The notes under the pieces: model-generated
What the model was told of the DNA's origin: nothing
Databases searched by the model: none
Seen by the model: the letters and a program-made list of their open reading frames with translations, nothing else
From: Paenibacillus urinalis
Lineage (GTDB): Bacteria > Bacillota > Bacilli > Paenibacillales > Paenibacillaceae
Reading direction: 5' to 3'
Assembly: GCF_028747985.1 (NCBI RefSeq)
Contig: NZ_CP118108.1
Span: 1,121,501 to 1,185,500 of the forward strand
Length of the DNA stretch: 64,000 bases
Translations under genes and position numbers: made by a program
Shown here: positions 44,020 to 52,514 of the stretch, one piece after another
Numbering within the stretch: position 1 is the stretch's first letter
Layout: the number at the start of each line of letters is the position of its first letter

Positions 44020-45249
44020 TTAGAATGCCCAGTTGCCCTGCTTGAAGACTGCCTCTTCCTTGCCATCCTTCGTAATTCCGATAATGTCGAGCTCACCGGA
44101 ACCGATCATGAAGTCGGTATGTGCCGCACTTGTGTTCAGACCGCGTTCACGCAGCTCCTCTGGAGAGAGCTCCGTACCGCCTTCAACACAGGCCGAGTAA
44201 GCACTGCCGATCGCCAAGTGACAGCTGGCATTCTCATCAAATAGTGTTTTGTAGAACAAAATGTTGGAGTCCGAAATGGGTGAATGATGCGGAACCAATG
44301 CCACTTCTCCAAGATAGTGGGAGCCTTCGTCCATTCCGACAAGGCCTTTCAGGGTTTCTTCACCTTTCTCAGCTGTAACCTTGGTTACGCGTCCGTTCTC
44401 AAACGTGAAAGTGAAGTTATCAATAATATTTCCGCTGTAGCTGAGCGGCTTCGTGCTGGACACAGTGCCGTTTACGCCTGTACGGAAAGGAGCGGAATAT
44501 ACCTCTTCGGTTGGCAGGTTCGGTACAAACCATACGCCTTTTGCATTCTCTTTGTTGCCGCCAAGCCATACATGGTTCTCAGGCAGATCGAGCTTAAGAT
44601 CGGTTCCTGGACCAATGAAATGAAGCTGCTTGTACTGCTTGTCGTTCAGATAGCTTGATTTTTCTTTTAGAGTAGCAACATGCTTCTCCCAGGCAGCAAC
44701 CGGATCCGGCTGATCGGCACGAACCATTTGGAAGATCGCGTCCCACAGCTTCGCCACAGCCTCTTCCTCCGGCACATCAGGGAACACCTTGGTTGCCCAT
44801 CCTGCAGAAGGAGCTGCTCCGAGTGTCCAGCTTACCTTGAAGGATTGCGTCAGCTGGCGGAAACGGGTAAGGGCATTGCTTGCTGTCTTGTTAGCGTTAA
44901 TGATTTTTTGTGATGACACACCTGCTAACAGATCTGGATCATCCGATTTGATCGTAATAAAGGCAGCCCCATTCTCGGCCTGCTCGATCCGTTCTGCTGC
45001 AGCATGCGTAGGAACATCCAGGAACGACTCCTCAGATCCCATGTCATATTGAATTCGGGATACGGCATCATCTGACCAGTTGACTTTGACTTTATACGCA
45101 CCGGCTTCGTACGATTTTTGGACAATGGCACGAGCAAGCTCAGGAAAATCAATCGAAATATTGAGCACGACGGTTTGTCCTTGTTGTACATTGACACCGA
45201 CCTTAACGAGCAGCTCGGCATAGTTATTGAGTTTGGTTTGAAAGTCCAT
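44020..45249 (-). CDS. M29 family aminopeptidase (AmpS/aminopeptidase T)
   Basis: This 409-residue cytoplasmic metallo-exopeptidase has the M29 N-terminal domain (NNYAELLVKVGVNVQQGQTVVLN). The metal-binding region includes the Glu/His residues of VWFVPNLPTEEVYSAP, DEGSHYLGEVALVPHHSP and the C-terminal HTDFMIGSGELDIIGITKDG. It would release N-terminal amino acids from peptides. AGGAGG lies ten bases before the ATG. It is divergent from pxpA. Confidence 0.93.
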   Translation of the reverse strand: MDFQTKLNNYAELLVKVGVNVQQGQTVVLNISIDFPELARAIVQKSYEAGAYKVKVNWSDDAVSRIQYDMGSEESFLDVPTHAAAERIEQAENGAAFITIKSDDPDLLAGVSSQKIINANKTASNALTRFRQLTQSFKVSWTLGAAPSAGWATKVFPDVPEEEAVAKLWDAIFQMVRADQPDPVAAWEKHVATLKEKSSYLNDKQYKQLHFIGPGTDLKLDLPENHVWLGGNKENAKGVWFVPNLPTEEVYSAPFRTGVNGTVSSTKPLSYSGNIIDNFTFTFENGRVTKVTAEKGEETLKGLVGMDEGSHYLGEVALVPHHSPISDSNILFYKTLFDENASCHLAIGSAYSACVEGGTELSPEELRERGLNTSAAHTDFMIGSGELDIIGITKDGKEEAVFKQGNWAF

Positions 45250-45423
45250 ATTGAAATATCCTCCTTATTCCTGCCTGGTAAAAATGGTTCTCTTCTAGTG
45301 TACTGCTAATTCTCTCGAAATCAAAATAAAGATGCTTGTAGAGCCATGTACGCCCTAATTTGATATGATGAATCAAAGTAATGAGAAGGAAATTGATTTC
45401 GTGTCAGGAGGCTGTATTTGTGT

Positions 45424-46209
45424 ATGAGTAACCAACCAGCACGTGAATTCCGAATTGATCTTAATTGCGATCTGGGGGAGGGATATGGAGTGTATCCTTC
45501 ATCCTCTGATGCCCAGATCATGAAATACATAACGAGCGCAAACATTGCCTGCGGCTATCATGCGGGGGACCCAGGGAAGATGAGAGAGGCTGTTCAACTG
45601 GCATTAGCTCATGGAGTTGCAATTGGGGCGCACCCAGGTCTGCCGGATCTCATCGGCTTTGGCAGAAGAGAAATGGCAGTGACGCCTCAGGAGGTATACG
45701 AGCTGACCTTGTACCAGATCGGTGCGCTGACTGCGATTGCTAAGGCAGAAGGTGCCGTACTGTCTCATGTGAAGCCTCATGGAGCGCTGTACAATATGGC
45801 CGCTGAGCGGGAACCGATCGCAAGAGCCATTGCGGAAGCGGTGTATCGTGTGGATTCGAGTCTGATTCTGTTCGGGCTGGCAGGAAGCCATTCCATTCAT
45901 ACCGCAGAGGAAGTCGGTATCAGAACAGCGAGTGAGGTCTTTGCTGACCGTACCTATGAAGCGGGGGGGACGTTGACCCCGAGGCATATTAAGGGAGCAG
46001 TCATTCACGATTCTTCCACTTGTGTGCGGCAGGCACTGCGGATGATACAATCCGGGGAAGTCATTTCACGGGAAGGAACCCCCATTAAGATCAAGGCTGA
46101 CACATTATGTATTCATGGCGACACACCGGAGGCAATCGAGCATGCTTTGCAATTAAGGGAGGCTTTTGACATACAGGGAATCAAGGTCCGAAGAATGGGG
46201 GAGCGGTAA
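45424..46209 (+). CDS. pxpA: 5-oxoprolinase subunit A (LamB/YcsF family)
   Basis: This protein of about 261 residues has RIDLNCDLGEGYGVYPSS, ANIACGYHAGDP, GAHPGLPDLIGFGRREM, HVKPHGALYNM and CIHGDTPEAIEHA, all hallmarks of PxpA. With PxpB and PxpC it hydrolyses 5-oxoproline (pyroglutamate) to glutamate using ATP. A TTG at 45418 is six bases after AGGAGG and the ATG at 45424 is twelve; either may start it. The next gene begins on the base after its stop, so the three are one operon. Confidence 0.93.
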   Translation: MSNQPAREFRIDLNCDLGEGYGVYPSSSDAQIMKYITSANIACGYHAGDPGKMREAVQLALAHGVAIGAHPGLPDLIGFGRREMAVTPQEVYELTLYQIGALTAIAKAEGAVLSHVKPHGALYNMAAEREPIARAIAEAVYRVDSSLILFGLAGSHSIHTAEEVGIRTASEVFADRTYEAGGTLTPRHIKGAVIHDSSTCVRQALRMIQSGEVISREGTPIKIKADTLCIHGDTPEAIEHALQLREAFDIQGIKVRRMGER

Positions 46210-47025
46210 ATGAACCAGTATCCGGCCCGGCTAACAGAGCCAAAAATGGTCTCGATGGGTGATTCAGCAATCCTTATTGCATTTGATCAAAGAATTGATC
46301 CCGTTATTCACGAGCAAGTGCGTACATGCTTGATCCAGCTGGAGGCGCAGCCTTTTCCCGGCATGCTTGAATGTGTACCTGCATTTTCTAGCATTACCGT
46401 TCATTACGACCCTATCGTCGTAATGCGTGACACAAGTGGGGCATTTAAGTCTGAGCCTCTATATGACGAGGGGTTCGGCCCAAGTGGGAAGTATATTTCC
46501 CCATCACAGCGGGTTAGGAGCTATGTTAAGGCTCTGCTCGGCAAGTCTGCTCCACTTCAGCGTGAAGAGCCAAGATTGATTACGATTCCCGTATGGTATG
46601 GAGGAGAAGCGGGCCCAGACTTGGAGCAGGTCTCACGTCATACAGGACTATCTGCTGAAGAAGTGATCCGAGAGCATACAGCTCCGGAGTATACGGTATA
46701 TATGATCGGCTTCTCACCAGGCTTTCCTTATCTCGGCGGGATGAATTCGAGTATTACTGTACCAAGAAGAGTCACACCTCGCTTGCAGATCCCGGCAGGA
46801 AGCGTCGGTATTGGGGGCGGGCAGACAGGTGTGTACTCACAGTCTACGCCTGGCGGATGGCAGATTATCGGCAGGACGCCGCTGTCCTTGTTTAATCCGA
46901 TGGAGAAGGAACCCTCCTTGCTTCAAGCCGGAGATCGGGTGAAATTTCGGGCCATAACGGAGAAGGAGTACGGTGAATCCATGAACGGTAATTTTCCATT
47001 TATTCAAGGAGGCGGTGAAGGGTGA
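46210..47025 (+). CDS. pxpB: 5-oxoprolinase subunit B (KipI-like)
   Basis: This 271-residue cyclophilin-like-fold protein shows MGDSAILIAFDQ near the start, IPVWYGGEAGPDLEQVSRHTGLS, VYMIGFSPGFPYLGGM, PRRVTPRLQIPAGSVGIGGGQTG and STPGGWQIIGRTPLSLF. It is the PxpB half of the biotin-independent carboxyltransferase-like PxpBC unit. Its ATG directly follows the pxpA stop, and its TGA overlaps the GTG of pxpC. Confidence 0.95.
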   Translation: MNQYPARLTEPKMVSMGDSAILIAFDQRIDPVIHEQVRTCLIQLEAQPFPGMLECVPAFSSITVHYDPIVVMRDTSGAFKSEPLYDEGFGPSGKYISPSQRVRSYVKALLGKSAPLQREEPRLITIPVWYGGEAGPDLEQVSRHTGLSAEEVIREHTAPEYTVYMIGFSPGFPYLGGMNSSITVPRRVTPRLQIPAGSVGIGGGQTGVYSQSTPGGWQIIGRTPLSLFNPMEKEPSLLQAGDRVKFRAITEKEYGESMNGNFPFIQGGGEG

Positions 47026-48050
47026 GTATTCGTGTGATAAAGCCCGGGATGCTGACGACAGTACAGGACTTGGGCAGATGGGGATTTCAAAAATACGGTG
47101 TTCCTGTGTCAGGTGCCATGGACAAGGATGCGGCCAGAATCGCGAATATGCTCGTGGGTAATGAAGAGACAGACGCAGTGCTGGAGGTGACTTTATCCGG
47201 AGCTGAATTCAGAATGGAGCACTCGGGTCTGATTGCCATTTGCGGAGGGGACCTTAAACCGGTCATGGACGGTGAGGCCTTGCCGTTGTGGAGGCCGCTT
47301 TTTATAAACGAAGGAAGCAGGATCAAATTCAGAGGCCCCGATTATTCTAGCAAGAGAGGGTGCAGGGCCTACATTGCCGCTGCCGGGGGGATGGATGTTC
47401 CTGTTCTTATGGGAAGTCGGAGTACTTATGTAAGAGGTGAGCTGGGCGGTTATTCGGGCAGGATGCTGCAGTCAGGAGATACGATCTCCATTCATAAACC
47501 TGGAGTACGCAGTCGTTTGCTTGAGCAGATAATAGCTGATATAGGAGAGGAGCATAGCGGGTATGTTACAACATCTTGGTTCGCCGATCCGTCTCTTATT
47601 TATTCCCGAGTCAATGTCATCAGGGTCGTGGAAGGATATCATTATACATGGATGTCAGCGCGTAGTCAGAACAGATTTGAACAACAGAAATATGTAATTG
47701 AACCAAGCTCAGATCGGATGGGATACCGGCTTCGAGGCACGGAGGGCCCCTTGGAACTTCAAGGTGAACTCGAACTCCTCTCGGAGGGGGTAAGTGAAGG
47801 GACCATTCAGCTGCCGCCAGTGGGAGAACCTATTGTGCTGCTGGCTGACCGGCAGACCACGGGAGGATATCCGCGAATAGCGCAGGTCGCAAGTGTAGAT
47901 CTCGGACTCCTTGCCCAGCTTCCTCCAGGAGCTCATCTGTCCTTTCGCCTCATCCGTGTGCAGGAAGCGGAGACCCTTCTGATTATGAAGGAGATCCAAA
48001 TGAATCAGCTTAGAAATGCCATCCAATTAAAGATGCTCCTCGGTCACTAG
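47022..48050 (+). CDS. pxpC: 5-oxoprolinase subunit C (KipA-like, biotin-dependent carboxyltransferase family)
   Basis: This 342-residue protein has VIKPGMLTTVQDLGRWGFQKYGVPVSGAMD, GAEFRMEHSGLIAICGGDL, AYIAAAGGMDVPVLMGSRSTY and PSSDRMGYRLRG. VLLADRQTTGGYPRIAQVASVDLGLLAQ closes the match to the PxpC family. The GTG start overlaps the pxpB stop by 4 bp (GTGA), with GGAGG upstream. Its last 24 bp overlap the convergent AbrB-type membrane protein gene. Confidence 0.95.
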   Translation: MSIRVIKPGMLTTVQDLGRWGFQKYGVPVSGAMDKDAARIANMLVGNEETDAVLEVTLSGAEFRMEHSGLIAICGGDLKPVMDGEALPLWRPLFINEGSRIKFRGPDYSSKRGCRAYIAAAGGMDVPVLMGSRSTYVRGELGGYSGRMLQSGDTISIHKPGVRSRLLEQIIADIGEEHSGYVTTSWFADPSLIYSRVNVIRVVEGYHYTWMSARSQNRFEQQKYVIEPSSDRMGYRLRGTEGPLELQGELELLSEGVSEGTIQLPPVGEPIVLLADRQTTGGYPRIAQVASVDLGLLAQLPPGAHLSFRLIRVQEAETLLIMKEIQMNQLRNAIQLKMLLGH

Positions 48051-49157
48051 ACGGTTCCTTTTGTGTACATAGCTTATGATCATTCTCAGTACGGGAGGAA
48101 CTGCAAAAAAAATAAACAGCAGACGGAACAACTGATAGACAGCAACGATGGACAGATCTGCACCGATCTCATGCGCCATAATACTCATTTGATCCATTCC
48201 TCCAGGGGCCAGGCTGAGCAGCGCAGTTGGAAGACTGACAGAACTAAACACAGACAATAAGAAGCTAAGTATTGCCGCGCCAGTGACAAGCAGCAGACTC
48301 GAAGTAATGGAAAGGGACAGAATTTTAAATCTCTGCGTAAACTGACCGGGCTTGAGCAGCAAACCAAGATATGCACCAATAAGCACTTGAGCTCCGTTAA
48401 TAGCCGCAGGAGGCAGAATAGGGCCAATTAGACCCGTCATTTGCAGCAATGCGGTTCCGATCATGGGGCCGAGCAGCGGCGCAGTTGGGAATTTTAATTG
48501 CTTGGCTCCCCAAGCACACACAATACAGACCACAGCATACAGTCCATAGTTCAAAATAATACTTTGACCGCTGCCCATTATCGCAGCAGCTCCTTCACTG
48601 AGACCAGCACCATCTGAACCTGAATGCTCATGAGTCTGACCAATAATAGGGCTGAAGAGCAGGGCGGGAACGGATATGATGATGGTAAATAAACGAATGA
48701 CCTGCATAACGGTAACGATCGTGACATTAACCCCTTTGGTTTCTTCCGCAAGGGTAACGACCTGGCTTAAGCCGCCAGGGATGCTGCCCATCAGCATCGT
48801 CAAGAAATCGGTTCGCGTCAGTCGGGACAAAATAACGGCCATGCCAGCACACAACAGGAGTAACAGCACCGTCATAAGGAGCATCGTCGGCAGATGCCTG
48901 GTAATTTCCTTAATCGCAGAGAGAGTGAAGGACAAGCCCATCGTATAGGCAACGATGATCATTCCTGTATTTCGCAGGGAGGCGTTCCACTCAAACTGGG
49001 CTGCCCATTTACTAGAGCCGATCAGTACAAATACCATTGGACCCAGCAGCCAGGAGAGCGGAATGTGAAGCAGAGCAAAAACCCAGCCGCCGAGTAGAGC
49101 AGTGAGCAGTGTTAGGCACAGGCGTGCCGTTTTATGCTTACGTAATATGCCTTGCAT
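48027..49157 (-). CDS. AbrB family membrane protein (AbrB duplication domain)
   Basis: This 376-residue membrane protein has about ten helices in two repeats. The paired blocks GGWVFALLHIPLSWLLGPM and APLLGPMIGTALLQM recur, and IPGGLSQVVTLAEE and LAPGGMDQMSIMAHEIGADL are the glycine-rich signatures. Despite the name, these are transporter-like proteins of unknown substrate, not DNA-binding AbrB. I chose the ATG at 49157 with AGGA upstream; the ATG at 49169 lies within that site. It overlaps pxpC tail-to-tail. Confidence 0.85.
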   Translation of the reverse strand: MQGILRKHKTARLCLTLLTALLGGWVFALLHIPLSWLLGPMVFVLIGSSKWAAQFEWNASLRNTGMIIVAYTMGLSFTLSAIKEITRHLPTMLLMTVLLLLLCAGMAVILSRLTRTDFLTMLMGSIPGGLSQVVTLAEETKGVNVTIVTVMQVIRLFTIIISVPALLFSPIIGQTHEHSGSDGAGLSEGAAAIMGSGQSIILNYGLYAVVCIVCAWGAKQLKFPTAPLLGPMIGTALLQMTGLIGPILPPAAINGAQVLIGAYLGLLLKPGQFTQRFKILSLSITSSLLLVTGAAILSFLLSVFSSVSLPTALLSLAPGGMDQMSIMAHEIGADLSIVAVYQLFRLLFIFFAVPPVLRMIISYVHKRNRLVTEEHL

Positions 49158-49411
49158 AGCGAAGATCATCCTATTCTATATTGGATTCATGGAGCGTAGG
49201 TCGTTCTTATATGTACATGATCCTGTTAAGCATACTACTCCTTGCTTACATTATGAAAGTTATTAATAAATTTAATCAGAGATTTATGTTAGCTGCAGAT
49301 CATAATTAATTAAGACTCAATACCATTTTATTCAGGCGTTCAGATACAAGCTGACAATGATGCTAGCGTCAAAACAATGAGTTCATTGAGTTTAGATCAT
49401 GTTCTTATAAA
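49158..49411. other. Intergenic region, no gene seen
   Basis: AT-rich sequence between the AbrB-type gene and the small lipoprotein gene. It presumably holds the promoter of the AbrB-type gene. I saw no open frame with a ribosome site and no conserved RNA. Confidence 0.4.
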
Positions 49412-49458
49412 AAACAAAAAGGATGAAGAACTTACAAATTCTTCATCCTTTTTGTTTA
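49412..49458. terminator. Strong terminator-like hairpin before the lipoprotein gene
   Basis: An almost perfect stem (AACAAAAAGGATGAAGAA with its complement) has A-rich and T-rich outer ends, so it could stop transcription on either strand. No gene ends nearby on the plus strand. It sits 36 bp before the lipoprotein ATG and may be a leader element. Confidence 0.6.
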
Positions 49459-49493
49459 GTGTATGTTATTGTTTTTTTAAAAGGAGGTAAAAC

Positions 49494-50000
49494 ATGAAAA
49501 ACATATATTTTATGTTATTTATTGTATTTATCTTATCTGCTTGTAGTAATAGTGAAGTATCACCAGTGACGCATGAAGCACAAATTCAAGATTTACAGAC
49601 CGAGAATCAACAACTAATAGAAGAGCTTGACGCTTCTAAAATGGCTCCTTCTGAGAAACATATGAATGTGATTAGAGGAACACTGAATGCGTCTTTTAAG
49701 ATTATTGGTGCGATGAATAACAAAGATTATGTAACCCTAGAATCCCTTTCTGTTCCTACAATGGAGTTCGACGAGCAGGAAGAAACTTATACACTAAAAG
49801 ACGATGACCACAAGCAGGATGTTTCGATGTTGTCCTCTATTGAAATAGGCAATTTAGAATACCGGGGATATCATCAAACGAATGAAAATGAAGTCGAAGT
49901 ATTTCTCGCTAATGTTCACCATGAAGGGCACGTGGCTATATATATGCATTTTGAATTAGTTGATGGACAATGGTTATATAAAGGACATTATACGAATTAA
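49494..50000 (+). CDS. Small lipoprotein, function unknown
   Basis: This 168-residue protein has a short signal sequence and the lipobox ILSACSNS. A short coiled-coil-like stretch follows (IQDLQTENQQLIEELD), then a compact domain with NNKDYVTLESLSVPTMEF and MHFELVDGQWLYKGHY. This is the look of an NTF2/DUF4878-like extracytoplasmic domain, but the match is weak. AAGGAGG precedes the ATG. It is lower in GC than its neighbours, as is the convergent gene that follows, which may mark a recent arrival. Confidence 0.75.
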   Translation: MKNIYFMLFIVFILSACSNSEVSPVTHEAQIQDLQTENQQLIEELDASKMAPSEKHMNVIRGTLNASFKIIGAMNNKDYVTLESLSVPTMEFDEQEETYTLKDDDHKQDVSMLSSIEIGNLEYRGYHQTNENEVEVFLANVHHEGHVAIYMHFELVDGQWLYKGHYTN

Positions 50001-50021
50001 AAGTATAGATTCCCCCCTGAG

Positions 50022-50060
50022 AACAAACGTTAATTTGAACATGAATCAGCGTTTGTTGTT
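50022..50060 (+). terminator. Terminator between convergent genes
   Basis: ACAAACG/CGTTTGT arms with a long loop are followed by TGTTT, between the lipoprotein gene and the frameshifted minus-strand gene. Confidence 0.6.
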
Positions 50061-50066
50061 TGATGG

Positions 50067-50725
50067 TTATTCAATATTATATTTTTTGAATACTTCTTCA
50101 CGGTAGTTAATATATTTATCTGTCTCATTTTCTTCTGACTGTCGTGAAGACTCCTCAGACATTCTGCTGATTGATACCTCTGGATGATCCAGGCTGTACT
50201 TACCTAGATTTTCGTTCATAATACCGTAATCCCCAAACGTATTTTTCACTAAGAAAATGACACTTTGATCTCCTTTTTGAAGTTCTACATAATCGTCAAC
50301 GATCAATTTGGTCTCTCCATCTAAACCAATGGGTTCAATGATGGATGTCGTTTTTTGATCTTGAGGTAAATCATCCGGTTTTTTAAGGATCTTGTCGATT
50401 TGTATCTCAGTTAAAGTGTAGAAGTCTTGAACTTCGCCATCTCCATAATGTGTAATCTTATGTTCTCTATCGATAAAGCTTTTTGTAGGTGTACCAATAA
50501 TAATAAGCTCTGCTAACTGATCCATATGATCGACGCTTTCATACTGAAAAGAATTAGTACTCAATGATCTGAAGTTAGTTAGGTTGTCTTTTCTTCAGTA
50601 ATTTGAGATGGGGTATCATGATAAGGGCGACTACGGTTTAAAATAGACATACTCCACAAAATCAAGATCAAAGCAATAAAAGAGATGATACTTATGTATA
50701 GGATTTTATACTTGTTCTTTTTCAT
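50067..50725 (-). pseudogene. Membrane-anchored protein gene with a frameshift
   Basis: An ATG at 50725 opens a frame with KKNKYKILYISIISF and a hydrophobic segment. It stops at 50579-50581 after 48 residues. The rest, from DNLTNFRSLSTNSFQYESVD to the end at 50067, continues in another frame. One extra A in the AAAA run at 50589-50592, or a -1 ribosomal slip there, would join them into a protein of about 219 residues with an N-terminal anchor. This may be a real mutation, an assembly error or programmed slippage. The family is not recognised. Confidence 0.65.
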
Positions 50726-50859
50726 GCTCTATTAGTCCCTTCATGTTCTATTAGTCACTTCATGATTTAGTTGCCCTGCATATTTTTGATAGAGATGATA
50801 TCGTAACGCAGCTACAAATACTCCTGTATTTTTCCTTTATAGTATAATTTAACAATACC

Positions 50860-51139
50860 AAAGAGTCCGATAAAATAAAACCATCGGACACCTAACAAGC
50901 CCTCCCCCAAGAGAAGAATAGGGGAAGGGCACTGTTCAGCCAGCTGGCCCCCAGGCTCAGTAAGCGAAATGATTCGGTAGAAGCGACAGCGTTCGTATTT
51001 GGATTGGAAAGAATACCGCTTAGAATAATTCAAAGCTTTCCAATCCAAGAACGATCGGACGAACATTCGCTTATAGAGCCCCCAAGGCCAGCCGCAGTTA
51101 TCTTTGCTCCCAGAGTGTCCCCCGCGAGCTATCCAAACC
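50860..51139 (+). repeat. Three-hairpin structured repeat, copy B1
   Basis: The parts are hairpin 1 (50866-50888, TCCGAT/ATCGGA), hairpin 2 (50899-50930, GCCCTCCCC/GGGGAAGGGC) and the long hairpin (50943-51092), closed by GCTGGCC/GGCCAGC, GGCTC/GAGCC and TAAGCGAA/TTCGCTTA. The core has AGAAGCGACAGCGTTCG, an inner GGATTGGAAAG/CTTTCCAATCC stem and AAGAACGATCGGACG. The layout is the same as copies A and C, but the arms differ. Confidence 0.85.
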
Positions 51140-51375
51140 AAAGAGTCCGATGAAATAAGAACATCGGACACCTAACAAGCCCTCCCCCAAGAGAAGAATA
51201 GGGGAAGGGCACTGTCCAGCCAGCTGGCCCCCAGGCTCAGTAAGCGAAATGATTCGGTAGAAGCGACAGCGTTCGTATTTGGATTGGAAAGAAAACCGCT
51301 TAGAATAATTCAAAGCTTTCCAATCCAAGAACGATCGGACGAACATTCGCTTATAGAGCCCCCCAGGCCAGCCCG
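51140..51375 (+). repeat. Three-hairpin structured repeat, copy B2
   Basis: This is a tandem copy of B1 offset by 280 bp, with only a few base differences; the long hairpin is at 51223-51372. Together B1 and B2 fill most of the 700-bp gap between the frameshifted gene and proline dehydrogenase. Open frames seen inside on the minus strand are products of the repeat and not genes. Confidence 0.85.
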
Positions 51376-51427
51376 CAAGTTTCTTTTCGCTAACAGAGCC
51401 CCGCGGCAAGCCCTTCCAGAACTACCC

Positions 51428-52351
51428 TCATCTGCCCATATTCTTCAACACCAGCATTAAATTGCCCGGCTTCTCCGCAAGCCGCCTCGTATAATACGGG
51501 TACCACATCGTCCCATAGGGTACATAGCATCTTACCCGATAACCTTCGGCCGCCAGCCGTTCTTGTTCCTGCATTCTCAGCCCGTAGAGCATCTGAAATT
51601 CAAATCGTTCCTTGGAAATGCTATGCTCCGCTGCGTATCTCTTCGTAAATTGAATGATCCGATCATCATGCGAAGCAATTGCCGTATAAACGTCCTGATC
51701 CAGATGCAGCTGAATGATACGCTCAAACTGGCTGCGTACATCCTTTGCATTTTGATAAGCGATGGCAGCAGGTTCTTTGTAGGCGCCCTTAACCAGGCGA
51801 AGTGGAATATGGTGCTCAATACAATGCTGTACATCCGCTTCCGTCCGAAACAGATAGGCCTGGATTACAGTACCGACATTGGTGAGCCCCTCGCGATGAA
51901 GCCTCTCCACGATCTGAAGAGTCGCTTCAGTGTAAGGCGAATCCTCCATATCAATCCTGACAAAATTACGATGATACTTAGCCTCGCGAGCGACAGCCCG
52001 AATATTCTGGTAGCATGCTTCCGGATCCAGCGCGAGCCCCATCTGGGTTGGTTTCAAAGAAACGTTGGATTGAACCTTGCTCTTCGATATCCCTTCGATG
52101 AGACGAATGTACTCATCCCGGTAGCCTGTTGCCTGTTCCAGCTGCTGAATGCCCTCGCCAAGATGATCCAGAGTAGCCATGATTCCAATTTCATTTAGTT
52201 TCCGCACTTCCGTAAGAGCACCATCCAAGTGTTCACTGGCAATAAATCGTCTCGCGAGCGATCTTCCGTATTTTATCGTAAGCCGTTCAATACGTGGATT
52301 GCCGGCAATCGTAAGTAGCGTTTTTCGATACAGCTCGTTCGTAGTTATCAT
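51428..52351 (-). CDS. putB: Proline dehydrogenase (single-domain)
   Basis: This 307-residue FAD enzyme oxidises proline to pyrroline-5-carboxylate. The barrel shows ATLDHLGEGI, NVSLKPTQMGLALD, VRIDMEDSPYTEATL, LRLVKGAYKEPAAIAY and the C-terminal YVPYGTMWYPYYTRRLAEKPGN that closes the active site. AAGGGAG is nine bases before the ATG. No pyrroline-5-carboxylate dehydrogenase gene is in the window, so the second step is encoded elsewhere. Confidence 0.94.
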   Translation of the reverse strand: MITTNELYRKTLLTIAGNPRIERLTIKYGRSLARRFIASEHLDGALTEVRKLNEIGIMATLDHLGEGIQQLEQATGYRDEYIRLIEGISKSKVQSNVSLKPTQMGLALDPEACYQNIRAVAREAKYHRNFVRIDMEDSPYTEATLQIVERLHREGLTNVGTVIQAYLFRTEADVQHCIEHHIPLRLVKGAYKEPAAIAYQNAKDVRSQFERIIQLHLDQDVYTAIASHDDRIIQFTKRYAAEHSISKERFEFQMLYGLRMQEQERLAAEGYRVRCYVPYGTMWYPYYTRRLAEKPGNLMLVLKNMGR

Positions 52352-52421
52352 GGGCGATATCTCCCTTCTCTCCTAATCATATGTATGGGGAGAAGAGGGC
52401 TTAAATAACAATCCAATACGG

Positions 52422-52462
52422 AAAATAAGCCGTATTCTCGTAAGTGAGAACACGACTTATTT
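52422..52462 (-). terminator. Terminator of the aspartate ammonia-lyase gene
   Basis: AAATAAG...TTCTC and GAGAA...CTTATTT arms with two mismatches lie just past the aspA stop, with T-rich sequence on the minus-strand side. Confidence 0.65.
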
Positions 52463-52514
52463 AAACTTGTCGTCCAGTTCGTCGTTCGAAAGGAAGACGG
52501 GGTATAGCTGTGGA

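Noticed and set aside
51098..51409. Minus-strand open frames inside the B repeats (also 50812-51171)
   Set aside because: The two frames are similar only because they lie on tandem copies of the structured repeat. They have no ribosome site and the peptide resembles nothing.
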